From: Gemmatimonadota bacterium | GTDB taxonomy: Bacteria; Gemmatimonadota; Gemmatimonadetes; Longimicrobiales; Gaopeijiaceae | Assembly (NCBI GenBank): GCA_028875075.1 | Contig: JAPPGF010000006.1 | Span: 62,001 to 126,000, forward strand | Length of the DNA: 64,000 bases | Direction of reading: 5' to 3' | Shown here: positions 27,534-35,668 of the stretch, in pieces | Layout: the number at the start of each line of letters is the position of its first letter | How positions within the stretch are numbered: the stretch's first letter is position 1 | Notes under the pieces: model-generated | Told to the model about the DNA's origin: nothing | What the model saw: only the letters and a program-made list of their open reading frames with translations | The model's database searches: none | Translations under genes and position numbers: made by a program

Positions 27534-28088
27534 ATGCCCATCAAGAGCGACCGTTGGATCCGCCGGATGTGCGACGAGCACCGCCTGATCGAACCATTCG
27601 AGCCTGGCCAGGTGCGCGAGGGAGTGATCAGCTACGGTCTCTCGTCGTACGGCTACGACATCCGGGTCGCGGCCGAGTTCAAGGTCTTCACCAACGTGTA
27701 CAACGTCGTCGTCGATCCCAAGGCGTTCGACCCCCGCTCGTTCATCGACGTCCGGGAGGGGATCTGCAACATACCGCCCAACTCGTTCGCCCTGGCGCGC
27801 ACGGAGGAGTATTTCCGCATGCCCCGCAACGTGTTGGCGATCTGCGTGGGGAAGAGCACCTATGCCCGGTGCGGGATCGTAGTGAACGTGACCCCCCTGG
27901 AGCCCGGCTGGGAGGGCTATCTCACGCTCGAGATCTCCAACACGACGCCGCTGCCCGCCAAGATCTACGCGGGCGAGGGAATCGCGCAGCTGCTCTTCTT
28001 CGAAGGGGACGAGGAGCCTTCGGTCGCCTACGCCGATCGCGAGGGCAAGTACCAGCATCAGAGCGGAGTGACCCTGCCCCGGCTGTGA
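27534..28088 (+). CDS. dcd: dCTP deaminase
   Basis: Dcd deaminates dCTP to dUTP, a step to dTMP. The 184-residue protein has [23 protein letters not shown] with the catalytic Glu, and the nucleotide-binding C-terminus [17 protein letters not shown] 27534 has AGGAAGG a few bases upstream and matches the family start MPIKSDRWI. It is isolated on the plus strand between nuoA (divergent) and the FKBP gene (convergent). Whether it is mono- or bifunctional (dUTP-forming only or to dUMP) cannot be decided. Confidence 0.95.
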   Translation: MPIKSDRWIRRMCDEHRLIEPFEPGQVREGVISYGLSSYGYDIRVAAEFKVFTNVYNVVVDPKAFDPRSFIDVREGICNIPPNSFALARTEEYFRMPRNVLAICVGKSTYARCGIVVNVTPLEPGWEGYLTLEISNTTPLPAKIYAGEGIAQLLFFEGDEEPSVAYADREGKYQHQSGVTLPRL

Positions 28089-28138
28089 GGACGTCCGCGG
28101 GAAGGGGCTCGCCCCCGCAGGGCGGCGCGGGCGCCCGG

Positions 28139-28585
28139 CTAGCGAAGAGCGGCCAGGCTGACCTGGAAAACGAGCACCGAGTTCGGCGGGACCGCCCCGA
28201 GCCCTGCCTCCCCGTACGCGAGCCGTGACGGGATCACCAACTTCCGCACCTCTCCCACTCTCATTCCCTGAACCCCGATCTCCCACCCCGGGATGAACGA
28301 GGGCGTGACCTCGGTGCGCACGGTTCCCTGGTCGAGCCGAGTCCCGTCGGGGAGCCAGAGGATGTAGTCCATGCTGTAGTGGTTCGCCGGCGTCAAGCGC
28401 CGCTCGCCGGTGCCCGGCGTCACCGTCTGGATGTAGACGCCGGTATCCGTGCGGGTCATCTGCGAGAGATCGATCTCGAGGCTCGCGGCGAAGCTCACGT
28501 CCCCGGGCTCGGTCGGACCCTCGCCGCAGGAGGCCGCCAAGAGCGCAAGCGCGGCCGCGCAGCTGCCCCACGCAGTTCTCCTCAT
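28139..28585 (-). CDS. FKBP-type peptidyl-prolyl isomerase lipoprotein
   Basis: The 148-residue protein starts MRRTAWGSCAAALALLAASC, a lipoprotein signal with lipobox LAAS-Cys, so it should be anchored to a membrane facing the periplasm. Residues about 55-148 form an FKBP domain (DGTRLDQG, FIPGWEIGVQGMRVGEVRKL, IPSRLAYGEAGLGAVPPNSVLVF). It would speed proline isomerisation in exported proteins. ATG 28585 has GGGAG upstream. It lies downstream of mdh on the same strand, 154 bases away. Confidence 0.88.
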   Translation of the reverse strand: MRRTAWGSCAAALALLAASCGEGPTEPGDVSFAASLEIDLSQMTRTDTGVYIQTVTPGTGERRLTPANHYSMDYILWLPDGTRLDQGTVRTEVTPSFIPGWEIGVQGMRVGEVRKLVIPSRLAYGEAGLGAVPPNSVLVFQVSLAALR

Positions 28586-28739
28586 GTTCTGCTCCCGCGA
28601 AACCCGCCAGCCCGCCTCGTGCCCACGTGTCCTACTCTGCACCATCCGTCGGGTGCCGCGCACCGGCCTAGACGGGACGGCGCGCCGGGACCGAGGCGCG
28701 TGCGGCCCGGCGCGGAGGCGGTGTGAGGGCGAGGCTCCT

Positions 28740-29669
28740 TCAGCCGAGAGTGGCCATGGTCCGGACAACGGCGTCCGCGCTCTTGCCGAGCTCGGCCCTT
28801 TCCCAGTCCGTGAGCTCGACCTCGACCACTTCGACGAGTCCGCCCGCGCCGAGCTTGCACGGCACGCCCAGGAAGAGGTCCCTCATTTCGTATTCGCCCT
28901 CCAGCCACGCCGCACAGGGCAGGATGCGGCGCTTGTCCTTGACGATGGCGTCCACCATCTGAACCACGGCCGAGGCGGGCGCGTAGTACGCGCTTCCCGT
29001 CTTGAGATGGGCCACGATCTCGGCCCCGCCCTTGCGCGTGCGCTCGATCAAGGCGTCGATGCGGTCCTGGGCCAGGAGCTGCGTGAGGGGGATCCCGCTG
29101 ACGCTGGTGTAGCTCGCGAGCGGGACCATGGTATCGCCGTGCCCTCCGAGGACGAGCGCCTGGATGTCGGCGACGCTCACGTCGAGCTCGAGCGCTATGA
29201 ACGAGCGATAGCGCGCCGTGTCGAGCACGCCCGCCATGCCGACCACGCGCGCACGCGGGTAGCCGGTTTCCTTCAAGGCGACGTACGCCATCACATCCAG
29301 CGGATTCGATACCATGATGATGATGGCGTCGGGGGCCACCCGCTTGATCTCCGAGGAGACCCGGCCGACGATGTCGGCGTTGGTGCGCAGCAGGTCGTCG
29401 CGGCTCATGCCCGGCCTGCGCGCGATGCCGGCCGTGACGACGACGATGTCGGAGCCCTCGGCGGGGCCATAGTCGTTGGCGCCGCTGACGCGGGTGTCGA
29501 ACCCCTCGATCGGGGCGCTCTCCCACTGGTCGAGGCCCTTGCCCTGCGGGATTCCCTCCACGACGTCGACCATCACGACTTCGCGCGCGAGCTCCTTTTC
29601 GGCGAGGCGCTGCGCGCAGGTCGCGCCGACGTTGCCGGCGCCCACCACCGTGATCTTGCGTGCGCTCAT
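28740..29669 (-). CDS. mdh: Malate dehydrogenase, LDH-like type
   Basis: Mdh oxidises malate to oxaloacetate with NAD+. The 309-residue protein has the nucleotide loop GAGNVGA, an acidic residue (MVDVVEG) for NAD+ preference, and the [12 protein letters not shown] substrate loop with the Arg typical of malate rather than lactate enzymes. The catalytic His lies in [10 protein letters not shown]. The segment [13 protein letters not shown] is typical of type-3 MDH. ATG 29669 has GGAG at 8 bases. It has its own strong promoter. Confidence 0.96.
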   Translation of the reverse strand: MSARKITVVGAGNVGATCAQRLAEKELAREVVMVDVVEGIPQGKGLDQWESAPIEGFDTRVSGANDYGPAEGSDIVVVTAGIARRPGMSRDDLLRTNADIVGRVSSEIKRVAPDAIIIMVSNPLDVMAYVALKETGYPRARVVGMAGVLDTARYRSFIALELDVSVADIQALVLGGHGDTMVPLASYTSVSGIPLTQLLAQDRIDALIERTRKGGAEIVAHLKTGSAYYAPASAVVQMVDAIVKDKRRILPCAAWLEGEYEMRDLFLGVPCKLGAGGLVEVVEVELTDWERAELGKSADAVVRTMATLG

Positions 29670-29768
29670 GATCCCACTCCGTAGGCGGAAGCGGCCGGTT
29701 CCGGGCGCGCCCTCCTCGCGACAGCTCCCGCGGCGGTGTTCGTGGGGTCCCGGGCGCGGCCGGGCGGC

Positions 29769-29798
29769 AACCTACCCCGAATGCCGGAGGCCTGTCAA
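29769..29798 (-). promoter_or_regulatory. Promoter of mdh
   Basis: TTGACA at 29798-29793 and TAGGTT at 29774-29769 are 18 bases apart on the minus strand. The predicted start near 29762 gives a leader of about 93 bases. It lies just after the moaA stop. Confidence 0.75.
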
Positions 29799-29826
29799 CG
29801 CAGAAATCTCGGGGCCTGGAAGCCGG

Positions 29827-30807
29827 TCAGCCGCCGGTCTGTGAGAGGGCCACCAGCCCGCCCGAGCCGACGTCGCTGCCCTGAACCAGCCAATGGCGCT
29901 CGGGCTTGACCCTGAGGGTCTCCCTGATCAGGGGGACCAGGTCCTCGCCGCGACGGAGCGGGTTGCGCAGGTCGGTCTGGAGATGGCCGAACAGGCAGGG
30001 ACGGAGCTGGCCGTCGGCGGTGAGCCGCATGCGGTTGCAGCGCTCGCAGTAGTCGTGGCTCATCGGCGTGATCACGCCCACCGTTCCCCGGGCGTCCGGA
30101 AAGCGGTAGTACGTCGCGGGACCGTTTCCCGGCGGGCCCGCAACCGGCTCGAGCTCTGCGATGCCCTGCAGCCGTTCGAGCGCTTCGGTGCACGAGACGA
30201 ACGCGTTTGCCGACAGCGCGAGGTTGGCGCCCGTGGGCATGAGCTCGATGAAGCGCACGTGCCAGGGCCGCTCGCGCGTGAGGGCGGCGAAATCCGCTAT
30301 CTCGTCGTCGTTGGCGCCCCGCATCAGGACGACGTTCAGCTTGATCGGCTCGAACCCGGCGTCCTCTGCAGCCGCGAGCCCGGCCATCACGCGTGCGGCG
30401 GTCCCCGGCCGCCGGGCGAGCGCGTCGACGCGTTCCGGACGCAGCGAGTCCAGGGACACGTTCAGGCGGCGAACGCCCGCGGCCTTGAGCGCGCCGGCGT
30501 GCTCATCCAAGAGGACGGCGTTGGTGGAGAGCGCGAGGTCGTCGATGCCCGCGACGCTCGCGATCATGCCTGCGAGGGCGGCCACGTCGCGGCGCACGAG
30601 CGGCTCGCCGCCCGTGATGCGCACGCGGCGCAGGCCGAGCGGAGCCATGGCGCCGACGATGCGCGTGATCTCTTCGTACGTGAGCAGCTGGTCCCGGCGC
30701 AGCCAAGGCAGGCCGTCCTCGGGCATGCAGTAGACACAGCGGAGGTTGCACTTGTCCGTGACCGAGACGCGCAGGTACTCGATGCGGCGGCCGAACCCGT
30801 CGATCAT
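29827..30807 (-). CDS. moaA: GTP 3',8-cyclase MoaA
   Basis: MoaA is the radical-SAM enzyme that begins molybdenum cofactor synthesis by cyclising GTP. Cys20, Cys24 and Cys27 (CNLRCVYC) bind the SAM cluster; CERCNRMRL plus a later Cys bind the second, substrate cluster. The protein ends in Thr-Gly-Gly, the C-terminal GG that MoaA needs for activity. ATG 30807 overlaps the moaE stop as ATGA. It has 326 residues and is the last gene of moaDEA. Confidence 0.96.
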   Translation of the reverse strand: MIDGFGRRIEYLRVSVTDKCNLRCVYCMPEDGLPWLRRDQLLTYEEITRIVGAMAPLGLRRVRITGGEPLVRRDVAALAGMIASVAGIDDLALSTNAVLLDEHAGALKAAGVRRLNVSLDSLRPERVDALARRPGTAARVMAGLAAAEDAGFEPIKLNVVLMRGANDDEIADFAALTRERPWHVRFIELMPTGANLALSANAFVSCTEALERLQGIAELEPVAGPPGNGPATYYRFPDARGTVGVITPMSHDYCERCNRMRLTADGQLRPCLFGHLQTDLRNPLRRGEDLVPLIRETLRVKPERHWLVQGSDVGSGGLVALSQTGG

Positions 30808-31343
30808 CGCCCGCCCGCCCCGCCCGGGGCGCTCTCCGCCTCGGACCCGCTCCGAGGGTCGAGCGGGCGGCCTTCGACCCACCGCGCCCCTCCCCCGACG
30901 AAATGCTCGTGCTTCCAGACCGGCAGCCGGCTCTTGATCTCCTCGATGACGTGGCGGGAGGCGGCGTAGGCCGACTCCCGGTGCGGGCTCGAGACGGCGA
31001 TGGCCACGCTCACGTCGCCGATCCCGAGCTCGCCCACCCGGTGCACGACGGCCACGCGCGGGGTACCGAGGCGTTCGGCGGCTTCGCGGACAATCTCGTC
31101 GAGCACCTCGGCGGCCATCGCCTCGTACGTCTCGTAGCGCATCCCCCCGACCGGCCGCCCGTCGGCATGGTCGCGCACCGTGCCGAGGAACAGGAGAACC
31201 GCGCCGTCGGAGGGAGCCCCGACTCGGGACAGGACCTGGGCGGGGTCAATCGGCTCGCGCTGGACCGCCGCGGCGGGAGCCGGGGCGCCGGGCCGACGGG
31301 CCCGCGCAGCGGGTACGGATCCGCTCCCGGCGGGGGTGCTCAC
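30804..31343 (-). CDS. moaE: Molybdopterin synthase catalytic subunit
   Basis: MoaE joins with MoaD to put sulfur into precursor Z. The conserved SPHRESAYAASRHVIEEI and SRLPVWKHE (catalytic Lys) are present. The protein is 179 residues, with an Ala/Pro/Arg-rich N-terminal stretch of about 27 residues and a Gly/Ala-rich tail. The GTG start at 31343 shares four bases with the moaD stop; no nearer in-frame start was seen. Confidence 0.93.
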   Translation of the reverse strand: MSTPAGSGSVPAARARRPGAPAPAAAVQREPIDPAQVLSRVGAPSDGAVLLFLGTVRDHADGRPVGGMRYETYEAMAAEVLDEIVREAAERLGTPRVAVVHRVGELGIGDVSVAIAVSSPHRESAYAASRHVIEEIKSRLPVWKHEHFVGGGARWVEGRPLDPRSGSEAESAPGGAGGR

Positions 31344-31585
31344 CCGCCGGCCACGGGCGGAAGAAACGCGATCTCGTCGCCGTTCGAGAGTGCCGCGTCC
31401 CCGCGTACGAGCGTCCGGTTCACCGCCACGGCCGGCAGCTCGGGGAGCCGATCGAACGGCGCCCCGCGCGCGCGCAGCCCGCTGACCAGATCGCCCACCG
31501 TGGCACCCTCGGGAAGGTCGACCTGAAGCGCGGTCGTACCCACCGCGTCTCGGTAGGCGGCGAAGAAAAGGGTGCGGACCTGCAC
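31340..31585 (-). CDS. moaD: Molybdopterin synthase sulfur carrier subunit
   Basis: MoaD is a ubiquitin-like sulfur carrier ending in Gly-Gly (PPVAGG), where the thiocarboxylate forms. The 81-residue protein shows the usual beta-grasp pattern and VNRTLVRGDAALSNGDEIAFLPPV. GTG 31585 has GGAG upstream. It opens the moaDEA operon, with a strong promoter about 30 bases upstream. Confidence 0.94.
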   Translation of the reverse strand: MQVRTLFFAAYRDAVGTTALQVDLPEGATVGDLVSGLRARGAPFDRLPELPAVAVNRTLVRGDAALSNGDEIAFLPPVAGG

Positions 31586-31611
31586 GGAGCGCTCCTGCCG
31601 TGGGGTGAGTG

Positions 31612-31641
31612 AGCCTACCGGATGGCGTGGTGCGCCGTCAA
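31612..31641 (-). promoter_or_regulatory. Promoter of moaDEA
   Basis: TTGACG at 31641-31636 and TAGGCT at 31617-31612 are 18 bases apart on the minus strand. The -35 contains the TGA stop of the upstream Spy-like gene. The predicted leader is about 20 bases and includes the moaD ribosome binding site. Confidence 0.72.
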
Positions 31642-32141
31642 CCGCCGAGGCGGGGCGGGGCCCTACGCCATGCCGCGGGACCGATGGGCCCCGGCCGAAG
31701 CCGCCGGACCCGCTCCATCAGTTCCTCGCGGAGCCGGTAGAAGCGGAGCGCCTGCTCCGGGGAAAGCGTACGCAGGAGCGCCTCCATCTCGTCGCTGAAC
31801 AGGTGTCCCTCGTCCTGGCGCACTCGGGCGATCTCCTGCAGCAGGGTCCTGGCCTCGCGCGGGTCGCGCTGGGCGTCGCCGCTGCGCAGGCGGCGGCGCA
31901 GCTCCCGGTCGCGTCGCGCCAGCTCGCGTCTCTGCCCCTCGAACGACCTCCAGACCCGTTCCACCTCCTCGAGTTGCTCCACCCTGAGTCCGAGCTCGCG
32001 CCGCACCAGCTCGCCGAAGCGCTCACGAAAGCGTCGTTCGAGCTCGGCGCGGTCGGGTCGGTCCGGGCGCTGCTGCGCCTCGGCCGGCTGGGGAAGCATC
32101 GTCAGGACCAGCACCGAAGCCATCAAGAGAGCTCGAATCAT
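31638..32141 (-). CDS. Periplasmic Spy/CpxP-like helical protein
   Basis: The 167-residue protein starts with a signal peptide (MIRALLMASVLVLTMLPQPAEA) followed by a highly charged, Arg/Glu-rich helical body. The pattern FRERFGELVRRELGLRVEQLE, then a run of charged helices and LSPEQALRFYRLREELMERV, resembles Spy/CpxP-type or periplasmic heavy-metal-sensor proteins, though no exact LTxxQ motif is present. Its ATG overlaps the anti-sigma stop as ATGA. It is probably a periplasmic chaperone-like sensor in the same stress circuit. The family placement is tentative. Confidence 0.65.
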   Translation of the reverse strand: MIRALLMASVLVLTMLPQPAEAQQRPDRPDRAELERRFRERFGELVRRELGLRVEQLEEVERVWRSFEGQRRELARRDRELRRRLRSGDAQRDPREARTLLQEIARVRQDEGHLFSDEMEALLRTLSPEQALRFYRLREELMERVRRLRPGPIGPAAWRRAPPRLGG

Positions 32142-32596
32142 CCGCCCATCTCCTCGAGCAGCGCCAGCAGCGCGTCGTCGGACAGCTCGTCCATGACCGG
32201 CGCACCCGCGGCGATGCCGTCGTCCGAGATCCAGGCCGACCCCTCCTCCGTGGGGATCTGCCCCAGGCCGCTGAAGTCCGGTGCGTCGCGGATGCCCACC
32301 CAGTACGCGCCCGCCGCGAGGACCATGACCGCCGCCGCGGAAGCGGCCCACCCCGGCCAGCGGCGCACCCGCCGTGCGCGCCGCACGACGGGTTCGTTGT
32401 CCCGGAGCGCCGCCGAGACGCGCGGGGCGAGGTCCCTGGGCGCCTCGGGCCGCGCCGCGAACAGAGCCCGCAGGAGGCCGGCTTCGGCCGCGCACTCCGC
32501 ACAGGCGTCGACATGCGCGGCGACCGCCCTCGCCTCCTCGGAGGGGAGCCTGCCGGCGACCCAGTCGGGCAGCTGAGGGCACGACTTCGAACTCAT
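32138..32596 (-). CDS. Zinc-type anti-sigma factor, membrane-bound
   Basis: The 152-residue protein has a zf-HC2/ZAS motif His28-x3-Cys32-x2-Cys35 (HVDACAEC) in its N-terminal cytoplasmic part, one transmembrane segment at about 83-100 and a periplasmic tail of about 50 residues. This layout is that of anti-sigma factors that hold ECF sigmas at the membrane. Its ATG overlaps the sigma stop as ATGA, giving paired synthesis. The signal it senses cannot be read from sequence. Confidence 0.85.
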   Translation of the reverse strand: MSSKSCPQLPDWVAGRLPSEEARAVAAHVDACAECAAEAGLLRALFAARPEAPRDLAPRVSAALRDNEPVVRRARRVRRWPGWAASAAAVMVLAAGAYWVGIRDAPDFSGLGQIPTEEGSAWISDDGIAAGAPVMDELSDDALLALLEEMGG

Positions 32597-33135
32597 TTCT
32601 CCATCCACTCCCGCAGCCGCCGAATCCCGTGGTAGTAGTTTACGCGGGCCGCGCCCTCCGAAGAGCGAATGATCTCGCCGACCTCGCGAAAGCTCAGCCC
32701 CTCGTCGATGCGGAGCTGCACCGCCAAACGCTGCTTCTCCGGCAGCTTGGCGAGGAGTTCCCGGGCGCGCGCGGCTTCGGCCGAGAGCGCGACCTCCTCG
32801 TCCGCCGCCCTGCCCGGACCGGGTGTATCGGCGTACAGCGGCGTCTCGCGCCGTCGCGCCGTCCGGCGCAGGACGCTCCGCGCCTCGTTCGCAACGATGG
32901 CGAGCAGCCAGGTGCGGAAGCTCGCCTCGCCGCGAAACCCCGACAGAGCGCGTAGCGCACGCATCAAGCCCTCCTGCCCGGCGTCGGCGGCATCCGCCTC
33001 GTTGCCGAGAATGCCGAGCGCGACCCGGAAGGCGGCGCCGTGATGCCGCTCGATCAGCTCGTCGAGCGCGCCCTCGTCCCCGGCCCGAGCCCCTCGAAGG
33101 AGCGTCTCGTCGTCGTCCCTCCGCGCCTGGCTCAC
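32593..33135 (-). CDS. ECF RNA polymerase sigma factor (RpoE-like)
   Basis: This 180-residue protein has sigma region 2 at about 20-90 (DELIERHHGAAFRVALGILG, then GEASFRTWLLAIVANEA) and region 4 at about 125-175 (LPEKQRLAVQLRIDEGLSFREVGEII). It should direct RNA polymerase to a stress regulon. It heads a three-gene unit with its anti-sigma and a Spy-like protein. GTG start 33135 has no clear Shine-Dalgarno. Upstream, TTTTAAC and CGTCA are 17 bases apart, a weak ECF-type match that could mean autoregulation. Confidence 0.92.
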   Translation of the reverse strand: MSQARRDDDETLLRGARAGDEGALDELIERHHGAAFRVALGILGNEADAADAGQEGLMRALRALSGFRGEASFRTWLLAIVANEARSVLRRTARRRETPLYADTPGPGRAADEEVALSAEAARARELLAKLPEKQRLAVQLRIDEGLSFREVGEIIRSSEGAARVNYYHGIRRLREWMEK

Positions 33136-33309
33136 CGTGCAAGTGACGTCCGACGGGGCCGCCTCGTTAAAATCCGCGCGCCGGTGCGCGGGCGGGCGGG
33201 CAGAATCCGCAGGCGAGCGGAAGACGGAGGCGGGAGCGTCGCGAGCCAGCCAATGCCCGGAGCGCCTTTGCCTGACGAGGTCCCGCCGAGGCTCCCGGGC
33301 GTCCAGGCA

Positions 33310-33612
33310 CTACTCTCCCGGGCTGGGCTCCACGCGGGCGACCTTGTTCCGCAGGTGTTTGGAGGGCTTGAAGACGGGGACCGCTCGCGAGGGCACCTCG
33401 ACCGGATCACCGGTCCGCGGATTGCGGGCCATCCGGGTCCTCCGGCGGCGCACCTTGAAGGTGCCGAACCCCCGGATCTCGATGTTCTCTCCGCTGGCCA
33501 GCGCCAGCTTGACCGCGTTCAGGAACCCGTCGACCACCATCGAGCAGTCCTTCTTGGTGACACCGGGGCCAATCGCCTCCGCGACCTGCTCGACGAGGTC
33601 CGCCTTGGTCAT
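33310..33612 (-). CDS. HU/IHF-family DNA-binding protein
   Basis: The 100-residue protein begins MTKADLVEQVAEAIG and has the HU/IHF signature GFGTFKVRRRRTRMARNP with the arm that inserts in the minor groove. It bends and compacts DNA. Sequence alone does not separate HU from IHF. ATG 33612 has GGAG 8 bases upstream and a strong promoter of its own. Confidence 0.93.
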   Translation of the reverse strand: MTKADLVEQVAEAIGPGVTKKDCSMVVDGFLNAVKLALASGENIEIRGFGTFKVRRRRTRMARNPRTGDPVEVPSRAVPVFKPSKHLRNKVARVEPSPGE

Positions 33613-33647
33613 GTGCGCGTCTCCGGGATGCGCGAAAATCCATGGTC

Positions 33648-33676
33648 ACGGTACGGCCACGGCGGCGGAACGTCAA
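33648..33676 (-). promoter_or_regulatory. Promoter of the HU gene
   Basis: TTGACG at 33676-33671 and TACCGT at 33653-33648 are 17 bases apart on the minus strand. The predicted start near 33641 gives a leader of about 29 bases that contains the ribosome binding site. Confidence 0.72.
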
Positions 33677-33751
33677 GCCTCGTTTGAACCTACGCGATTC
33701 GATGTAACGCGCGGGGGACGCTCGCGGCCCGTCCCGCGGCACGACCGCGGG

Positions 33752-34873
33752 TCAGCTCCGAGAGGCCTCCATCAGGGAGACGAAACGGTCGAACAGGTAG
33801 AGGCTGTCGTGCGGGCCGGGGGCGGCCTCGGGGTGGTACTGTACGGAGAAGACCGGGAGCTCGGTGTGCTCGATGCCCTCGATGGTCTGGTCGTAGAGGT
33901 TGACGTGGCTCACCCGCAGGCCGGGCGCCCCGGCCACGGCATCCCCTTGCCCCGCCCGCACGGCGAAGCCGTGGTTCTGCGACGTGATCTCAACCGTCCC
34001 GTGCCCGAGCCGCTCGACCGGGTGATTCGCCCCGTGGTGCCCGAAGGGGAGCTTGTACGTCTGGGCGCCGAAGGCGCGTGCGATCAGCTGGTGGCCGAGG
34101 CAGATGCCGAAGACGGGCACGCCGTCGGCCGAGAGGCGGCGGATCGCCTCGGCCGCCTCGCGGACGGCGGCCGGATCACCCGGGCCGTTCGAGATGAAGA
34201 GCCCGTCCGGCGCCTCGGCCACGATCTCCTGGGCGGTGGTGCGGGCGGGAATCACCGTGACGCGGCAGCCCCGTTCCGCGAGCAGGCGGGGCGAGTGCGC
34301 CTTCACTCCGAAGTCGTAGGCGATCACGCGGAAGCGCTCCGCCCCGCTGGCCCCGACCTCGTAGCGCCGTTCGGTCGAGACGCCGCACGCGAGATCGAGC
34401 CCCTCCATTCGAGGGTGCTCCAGCACGCGGGCGCGTAGCCCCTCCAGATCGGCATCGGCAGGCGAGATCACGCCGCGCATCGCTCCCTCGGCCCGAATGT
34501 GGCGGGTGAGGGCGCGCGTATCCACGTCGCGGATCCCGACCACGCCGTGACGCTCCAGGTACCCGGCGAGGTCACCGGTCGCGCGCCAAGAGCTCGGCGC
34601 GCGCGCAGCCTCGCGCACGACGAAACCCGCCGCCTGGGGCCCCTCGGATTCCTCGTCCTCCCGATTGACCCCGTAGTTGCCGATCAGCGGATAGGTCATC
34701 GTCACGAGCTGGCCGGCGTAGGAAGGGTCGGTGAGGATCTCCTGGTAGCCGGTCATGGAAGTGTTGAACACCACTTCACCGAACGCCGGGCCCAGGGCGC
34801 CCAAACGGAGGCCGCGGAACAGGCGTCCGTCCTCGAGCAGAAGAAGTGCGGGTTCGCTCAGCGTGGCCTCCAC
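33752..34873 (-). CDS. carA: Carbamoyl-phosphate synthase small subunit
   Basis: CarA is the glutaminase subunit that feeds ammonia to CarB for pyrimidine and arginine synthesis. The class-I glutamine amidotransferase triad is present: Cys in VFGICLGHQL and His/Glu in QYHPEAAPGPHD. The N-terminal domain has FGEVVFNTSMTGYQEILTDPSY. GTG 34873 gives 373 residues. The frame is open to GTG 34894, but that codon lies only 3 bases after the predicted -10, so it is less likely. The carB gene is not adjacent. Confidence 0.93.
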   Translation of the reverse strand: MEATLSEPALLLLEDGRLFRGLRLGALGPAFGEVVFNTSMTGYQEILTDPSYAGQLVTMTYPLIGNYGVNREDEESEGPQAAGFVVREAARAPSSWRATGDLAGYLERHGVVGIRDVDTRALTRHIRAEGAMRGVISPADADLEGLRARVLEHPRMEGLDLACGVSTERRYEVGASGAERFRVIAYDFGVKAHSPRLLAERGCRVTVIPARTTAQEIVAEAPDGLFISNGPGDPAAVREAAEAIRRLSADGVPVFGICLGHQLIARAFGAQTYKLPFGHHGANHPVERLGHGTVEITSQNHGFAVRAGQGDAVAGAPGLRVSHVNLYDQTIEGIEHTELPVFSVQYHPEAAPGPHDSLYLFDRFVSLMEASRS

Positions 34874-34897
34874 GGGCGGGCGGGTGGGACGCACGCA

Positions 34898-34926
34898 AAG
34901 CTAGCGCACCGCTCCGGGCGCTCCAA
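34898..34926 (-). promoter_or_regulatory. Promoter of carA
   Basis: TTGGAG at 34926-34921 and TAGCTT at 34903-34898 are 17 bases apart on the minus strand. The predicted start near 34891 falls inside the longest version of the carA frame, which argues for the GTG at 34873. Confidence 0.58.
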
Positions 34927-34998
34927 CGCCTGAGCGTGAACTGGCGCGAGCTCGGCTCCGCTCTAGCTTCCTGCGGACCCCGCCACCGACCGGAGACC

Positions 34999-35568
34999 AT
35001 GAACGCCAAGCCGCCCTGTGTGCACATCCACGCCGACGAGTCCTGTCTGGGAAACCAGTTCCGGGGCCGCGACCGCCCCGGCGGAGCCGCCGGACTGCTG
35101 GAGTACTGGACGGGCAGCGGCTGGGTGCGTCGCGACTACTGGATCTCCGAGCCCTCCACGACCAACAACCGCATGGCCCTGCAGAGCGGGCTCGCGGCGC
35201 TCTCGCACCTGCGCCGTCCGAGCCGCGTGAAATTCGTCTCGGACAGCCAGTACCTCGTGAAGGGCATGAGCGAATGGGTGAACGTCTGGAAGACGAACGC
35301 GTGGAGGCGCAAGGCGGGTCCCGTCGAGAACGTGGAGCTCTGGAAGGCGCTGGACCGAGCCGCTCAGGGCCACGAGATCGAGTGGGGCTGGGTCCCGGGC
35401 CACGCGGGCCATCCGAAGAACGAGTACGCCAACCACCTGGCGACGCGCGCGGCGCGCCGTCAGGACGCTTCGGGCGGGGCGGTTCCGTCCGGGTTCGAGG
35501 CCTGGCTCGGCCAGGAGCGCGAGCTGGGGCGTTACCTGGACTACTCCGAGACGGCCGAGCCGGGTTGA
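34999..35568 (+). CDS. RNase H-like protein with altered catalytic residues
   Basis: The 189-residue protein has the RNase H fold motifs: IHADESCLGN (strand 1), TTNNRMALQSGLAAL, VSDSQYLVKGM and WVPGHAGHPKNEYANHLA. Compared with E. coli RNase HI, Asp10 (here Asp13), Asp70 (Asp82) and His124 (His135) are kept, but Glu48 is replaced by Ala60 and Asp134 by Asn145. Strand 1 reads DES instead of DGS. Glu48 is essential in E. coli, so hybrid cleavage may be weak, or the protein may bind hybrids without cutting or use another acid. ATG 34999 has GGAG at a good distance. It is a lone plus-strand gene divergent from carA. Confidence 0.85.
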   Translation: MNAKPPCVHIHADESCLGNQFRGRDRPGGAAGLLEYWTGSGWVRRDYWISEPSTTNNRMALQSGLAALSHLRRPSRVKFVSDSQYLVKGMSEWVNVWKTNAWRRKAGPVENVELWKALDRAAQGHEIEWGWVPGHAGHPKNEYANHLATRAARRQDASGGAVPSGFEAWLGQERELGRYLDYSETAEPG

Positions 35569-35668
35569 ACGGGAAGAGGCGCCGCCTGCCCGGAAATCCG
35601 GCCGCCTCCCGGACCGCTCGGCCGGCAGCCCCGCCATGTCGATCCGGAGGACGGGCGCCCCACCCGCT

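Noticed and set aside
28089-28138. GGGGCTCGCCCC hairpin between dcd and the FKBP gene as a terminator.
   Set aside because: The stem is short and there is no T run on either strand, so it cannot be called an intrinsic terminator with confidence.
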